From the NCBI GenBank assembly GCA_016946835.1, contig JACVTC010000077.1:247501-311500 (forward strand): a stretch of DNA of 64,000 nt, read 5' to 3'. The DNA is from Neocallimastix lanati (nom. inval.) (lineage: Eukaryota > Neocallimastigomycota > Neocallimastigomycetes > Neocallimastigales > Neocallimastigaceae). The notes beneath the pieces were generated by a model. That model did no database searches. It was not told the DNA's origin and saw only the letters and a list, made by a program, of their open reading frames with translations. The position numbers were made by a program, and so were the translations under genes. Numbering within the stretch: position 1 is the stretch's first letter; each line of letters opens with the position of its first letter. This document shows, in pieces, positions 60,936 to 64,000 of this stretch.

Positions 60936-62078
60936 ATGTTAGACCCAGACAAATTACAGAGGGTACTTCCAATGATTTCCAACTATGGAAAAGATGTTGA
61001 TAGTTAGATAAGTGATCTTGCAAGAACTCTAGAACTCTATGATGTAATAGAGCCAAGAAGGGTCTTTGTTTGGGTAAAAGCTGCTACTGAAGAAGATCTA
61101 CATGGAACCTTAAACACTTTGAAGATAAAAATTGGAAATGAAATAAGGTATCCATCATTTAAGCAAATTCAAACCGCAGTAGAAGAATACTTAAACATTA
61201 CTGAAGCGGATAAATGTTCTATTCTAAAGAATCTAGAAATTGATAATCGAGAAACCATAAAAAAATTTAATTATAGACATAAAAAGTTATATAAAAAATT
61301 GAGCTTAGAATATCAAAGGCTAATTACCATTAAAGATTATACGAATTCGATTAAATCAAGAGTGTTTCCTTGCTCTCAAGTAATGATTGCTAAATGTGAA
61401 ATTATGAGCGAAGCCTACAAAGTTGCCGAAGTTGCGGAAGAAGCTGAGAAGGAAATTTTACCAAAGAAAAGGAATAACTATCAAGGAAATAATATTATTA
61501 TGACTATACGACATGAAGGAGGCTTGCTATCCCATCCATTTTACGAAGAATTTCTTTTTGGTCAATCACATCTCGATAATGATATTAATAAAAGAACTCT
61601 TTCTTATCAGCAGAATAACGCTAATTCATACCACAACTATTTTGGACATAGTAGAAGAAGTGACATGAATAGAAGTTATACTAGTAATATCCAATTTAAT
61701 GGAAATAAACATTATAATAATACCTATTCATTCTACAATAATCGCAAATACAACAGTATGAACAATGTGGGAAACAATAATAATAGAATTCAAAATGAAA
61801 ATCTCAACAATCTGAATCCATGAATGGAAAATTCAACCATTAAAAATAATGGAGTAGTTAATAGTAATGCTATTGCCACGACATCTTTAATGGGAAATAT
61901 TGGTAGCACAGAGTCAAGAAATTATAATAATACATTTTTTAAAAATAAATTAAATACGTATAATACCTGTTATAGATGTAACCAATCTGGACACAAAGTT
62001 TCGGATTGTCCATATACTTTCAAACAATTGGCTGAGATGGAAGAAAAGGGGTTATTACAAAAACCTTTAAACCACTAA
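60936..62078 (+). pseudogene. gag of E2 (two stops)
   Basis: ATG 60936, MLDPDKLQRVLPMISNYGKD, TAG at 61005-61007 where element C has TGG (Trp), then a capsid-like helical region (EAYKVAEVAEEAEKEILPKK). An Asn-rich spacer, TGA at 61821-61823, and a zinc knuckle CYRCNQSGHKVSDC (about 61969-62010) follow in the same frame. Ends at TAA 62076-62078, overlapping pol. Confidence 0.8.
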
Positions 62079-62101
62079 ATGGGAGAAGGATAACTTCCAT
62101 T
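62066..62101 (+). promoter_or_regulatory. Probable -1 ribosomal frameshift signal at the E2 gag-pol overlap
   Basis: Slippery TTTAAAC (62066-62072) lies in the correct register for gag (T TTA AAC) two codons before its stop. After a 5-nt spacer comes a stem-loop: AATG (62078-62081) with CATT (62098-62101) and GAAG (62085-62088) with CTTC (62094-62097), 3-nt bulge, 5-nt loop. A -1 slip leads into the protease frame. Confidence 0.65.
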
Positions 62102-63271
62102 AAACAAACCAATCAAGGCCCTGTTACATTACCAAATTTGTATACAGTTGAAAATGTGAATAATAATAATTTGTATAACAATAATAACAATAAAATTATG
62201 GTAACACAAAATGACTCACCAGAAGTTATTGCAGCGGCCATCAGAAAATCCAAAACAAAATATATTAAAGACACACCTTACAATAAGAAGAAGTCACATG
62301 AATCATTAAAAAGCCAGCCAGTCGCATTTAGTACCACAGCAATGAACCATAATAATAAATTAGTAGAACAACCTCAGAATATCCCACCAGAAGAAATGAA
62401 CATTATGAAAGAGAGTCCTCTTTCAAAGAATGCAAGTGATAATGTTGAAAAGACTGAAGAAGACATGAGTCTTTCAGAAGAAAAGGAAATTCCTGTAAAT
62501 ATCAATGATAAGAAAATTAATGAAGAATCGAAGAAATATAAATGTAACAATAGTAATATAGTTAAAAAACCTGCTAATCCTACCACCGAAAAATTAGAGT
62601 TATTGGATCCATCCTTTATTGCCGGGAAAAACATTAGAAATGTAAAAAAAGCTGGAAAAAGGAAGAAATTAGAAGAAATTAAAGAGAATATTAAAACTAA
62701 TAATACAATGACAAAAGAAGAAACATCTACTGATATTATAAATCCAAATACAAAGGAGCGTCATATTAAATTAATGGAATATCTAGATGATAACCTTCTT
62801 CAGGATCTCGTTAAAGAAATAGCCTCCACAGAAGTTGTTACTAAATTAGGGTACTTATTGTATCTCTTTCGGAAACTTAGAGCTCATTTCAATAAATCTT
62901 TAAAATTAACACCTAAAAGTTCCTTAAATAATGTATTGATGTTAGTGAATAAATTTAAAATAAAAATATTAGGAAAAATAGAAGGTGTTAATTGTAAAAT
63001 ATTTTTAGATACTTCTGCTAGTGTGAATGCTATCACAAGATCAGCATTAAAAAAATTCAAAATTACCAAACAAGCCATAGGAAAAATTGAGGAAACCATT
63101 TTCCAAGCTTACTCTAATTCCTCAATTGAATCTGAAATTTACGAGTTAGAAGTTACCATTGGAACTCGTACGTTAAAAGATCATTTCCCAGTAATAGAAA
63201 AGGACGACATCTTTGATATTCTAATAGGAGTTGATTCCCTAAAAAAAATAGATTTGACATTAATTTGGTAA
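62066..63271 (+). CDS. E2 pol N-terminus with aspartic protease
   Basis: In the -1 frame: KPLNGRRITSIKQTNQG, a long charged spacer, then a retropepsin fold: KILGKIEGVNCKIFLDTSAS (catalytic Asp in DTSA, about 63007) with ILIGVDSL (about 63220-63240). It stops at 63269-63271, but the RT that should follow continues in another frame after an A-run near 63240, so a one-base indel separates them. Cleaves the Gag-Pol polyprotein in family members. Confidence 0.75.
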   Translation, partial: FKPLNGRRITSIKQTNQGPVTLPNLYTVENVNNNNLYNNNNNKIMVTQNDSPEVIAAAIRKSKTKYIKDTPYNKKKSHESLKSQPVAFSTTAMNHNNKLVEQPQNIPPEEMNIMKESPLSKNASDNVEKTEEDMSLSEEKEIPVNINDKKINEESKKYKCNNSNIVKKPANPTTEKLELLDPSFIAGKNIRNVKKAGKRKKLEEIKENIKTNNTMTKEETSTDIINPNTKERHIKLMEYLDDNLLQDLVKEIASTEVVTKLGYLLYLFRKLRAHFNKSLKLTPKSSLNNVLMLVNKFKIKILGKIEGVNCKIFLDTSASVNAITRSALKKFKITKQAIGKIEETIFQAYSNSSIESEIYELEVTIGTRTLKDHFPVIEKDDIFDILIGVDSLKKIDLTLIW

Positions 63272-64000
63272 ACGATACATTATATTATATTGATAATGAT
63301 TATACTTCACACAAATTAGCTGACCTTTTTTATGACCTGAATTTTAATAACACTTTTGCTCCTTTGGAAGAAGATGAACAAAAAGAAGAAGACGAATAAA
63401 GATCTGAATCATTATTACTTACCATAACTATACAAAAGGAAAGAGAAATATCTACGGATATTAAAGAAAATAAAAATGAAATTATTAATAGGATTATTAA
63501 TGAATTGAATAATGAAGACAAAATTAAGGCAAGAAATCTTTTTACTACCAATGAGGACGTACTTGCACTAAAGACTGACGACTTGGGACATTCTAAATTG
63601 CTACCTCACCGGATTGTACTAGTAGAAGGTGCTAAACCCATAAAACAAAAGCATATAAATTATCTAAGGCACGAATAAAAGCTTTAAAAAACCAATTAAT
63701 AAAATTAATAAATAATAATTTAATTGAACCATCCTACTCACCTTGGTCCTCACCGATTGTTTTGGTATTAAAAAAAAATGGAGATTGGAGGTTATGTGTC
63801 GATTATCGTAAATTAAATAACCTGACAATCAAAGATTCCTATGCATTACCTTTAATTGATGATATTTTGACCTTTATTGGGAATGCTAAAATTTTATCCA
63901 CTATTGATTTATTCTCGGGCTACCACCAAATTCCAATGGCCACTGAAGACAAGGACAAGACAGTGTTTACTACCATGTTCGGAAACTTCAACTTCAATTT
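63272..64000 (+). pseudogene. E2 reverse transcriptase N-terminal part (window edge)
   Basis: Acidic spacer with a TAA near 63398, then LALKTDDLGHSKLLPHRIVL, a frameshift at about 63650 (IKQK to YKLSKARIKALKNQ), PSYSPWSSPIVLVLKKNGDW, RLCVDYRKLNNLTIKDSYAL and STIDLFSGYHQIPMATEDKD. The first catalytic Asp (TIDLF) is present. YxDD and everything after lies beyond the window. Confidence 0.8.

Larger units (their letters stand above)
60172..64000 (+). mobile_element. Ty3/gypsy element E2, runs off the window
   Basis: Order: LTR, primer-binding site, gag, protease, RT (cut at 64000). The most complete gypsy element here, but gag has two in-frame stops and pol has at least two frameshifts, so this copy is probably inactive. 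Confidence 0.85.

Overview
The window is eukaryotic and extremely AT-rich, with long homopolymer, TAA/AAT and TTTA tracts, short introns with GT...AG borders, Asn-rich proteins and a dense load of Ty1/copia, Ty3/gypsy and LINE remnants. An early-diverging fungus, most likely an anaerobic gut fungus (Neocallimastigomycetes), fits best. That placement is inferred from composition and gene style, not from a marker phylogeny.

Only four host genes are convincing. A four-exon gene at 8370-12796 (+) encodes a large Asn/Ser-rich protein of unknown function. A compact cluster at 29.9-35.8 kb holds RPL15 (-, with a 7-nt first exon), a five-exon HIT zinc-finger gene of the ZNHIT3/Hit1 type (+), and a four-exon RING-CH membrane ubiquitin ligase of the MARCH5 type (-) carrying a huge Asn-rich insertion. 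The exon phases of all four models close exactly.

The rest is mobile DNA. 1-4.6 kb: decayed copia copy A. 5.0-7.4 kb: two unidentified, structured, poly(A)-tailed retroposed sequences, each with perfect 13-14 bp target-site duplications (TSDs). 15.5-19.1 kb: copia copy B with virtually identical LTRs but a gutted interior. 19.5-29.2 kb: a pile of 5'-truncated APE-type LINEs, nearly all on the minus strand, one with a 5' inversion. 39.1-64 kb: nested Ty3/gypsy elements. They include a gag-only element (F), a short non-autonomous element (C), four near-intact copies plus one truncated copy of a third LTR family (D), a minus-strand pol remnant (G1), and an element E2 that runs off the right edge.

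The most unusual signals lie in the LTR region. Family D LTRs repeatedly inserted within about 2 bp of the 3' terminus (...GTATCA) of other LTRs. D LTRs carry a series of hairpins preserved by paired base changes. A stem-loop just upstream of the 3' LTR is shared by three elements. The E2 gag-pol overlap has a canonical -1 frameshift heptamer followed by a stem-loop. Many retroelement lesions are TGG-to-TAG or CAA-to-TAA changes.
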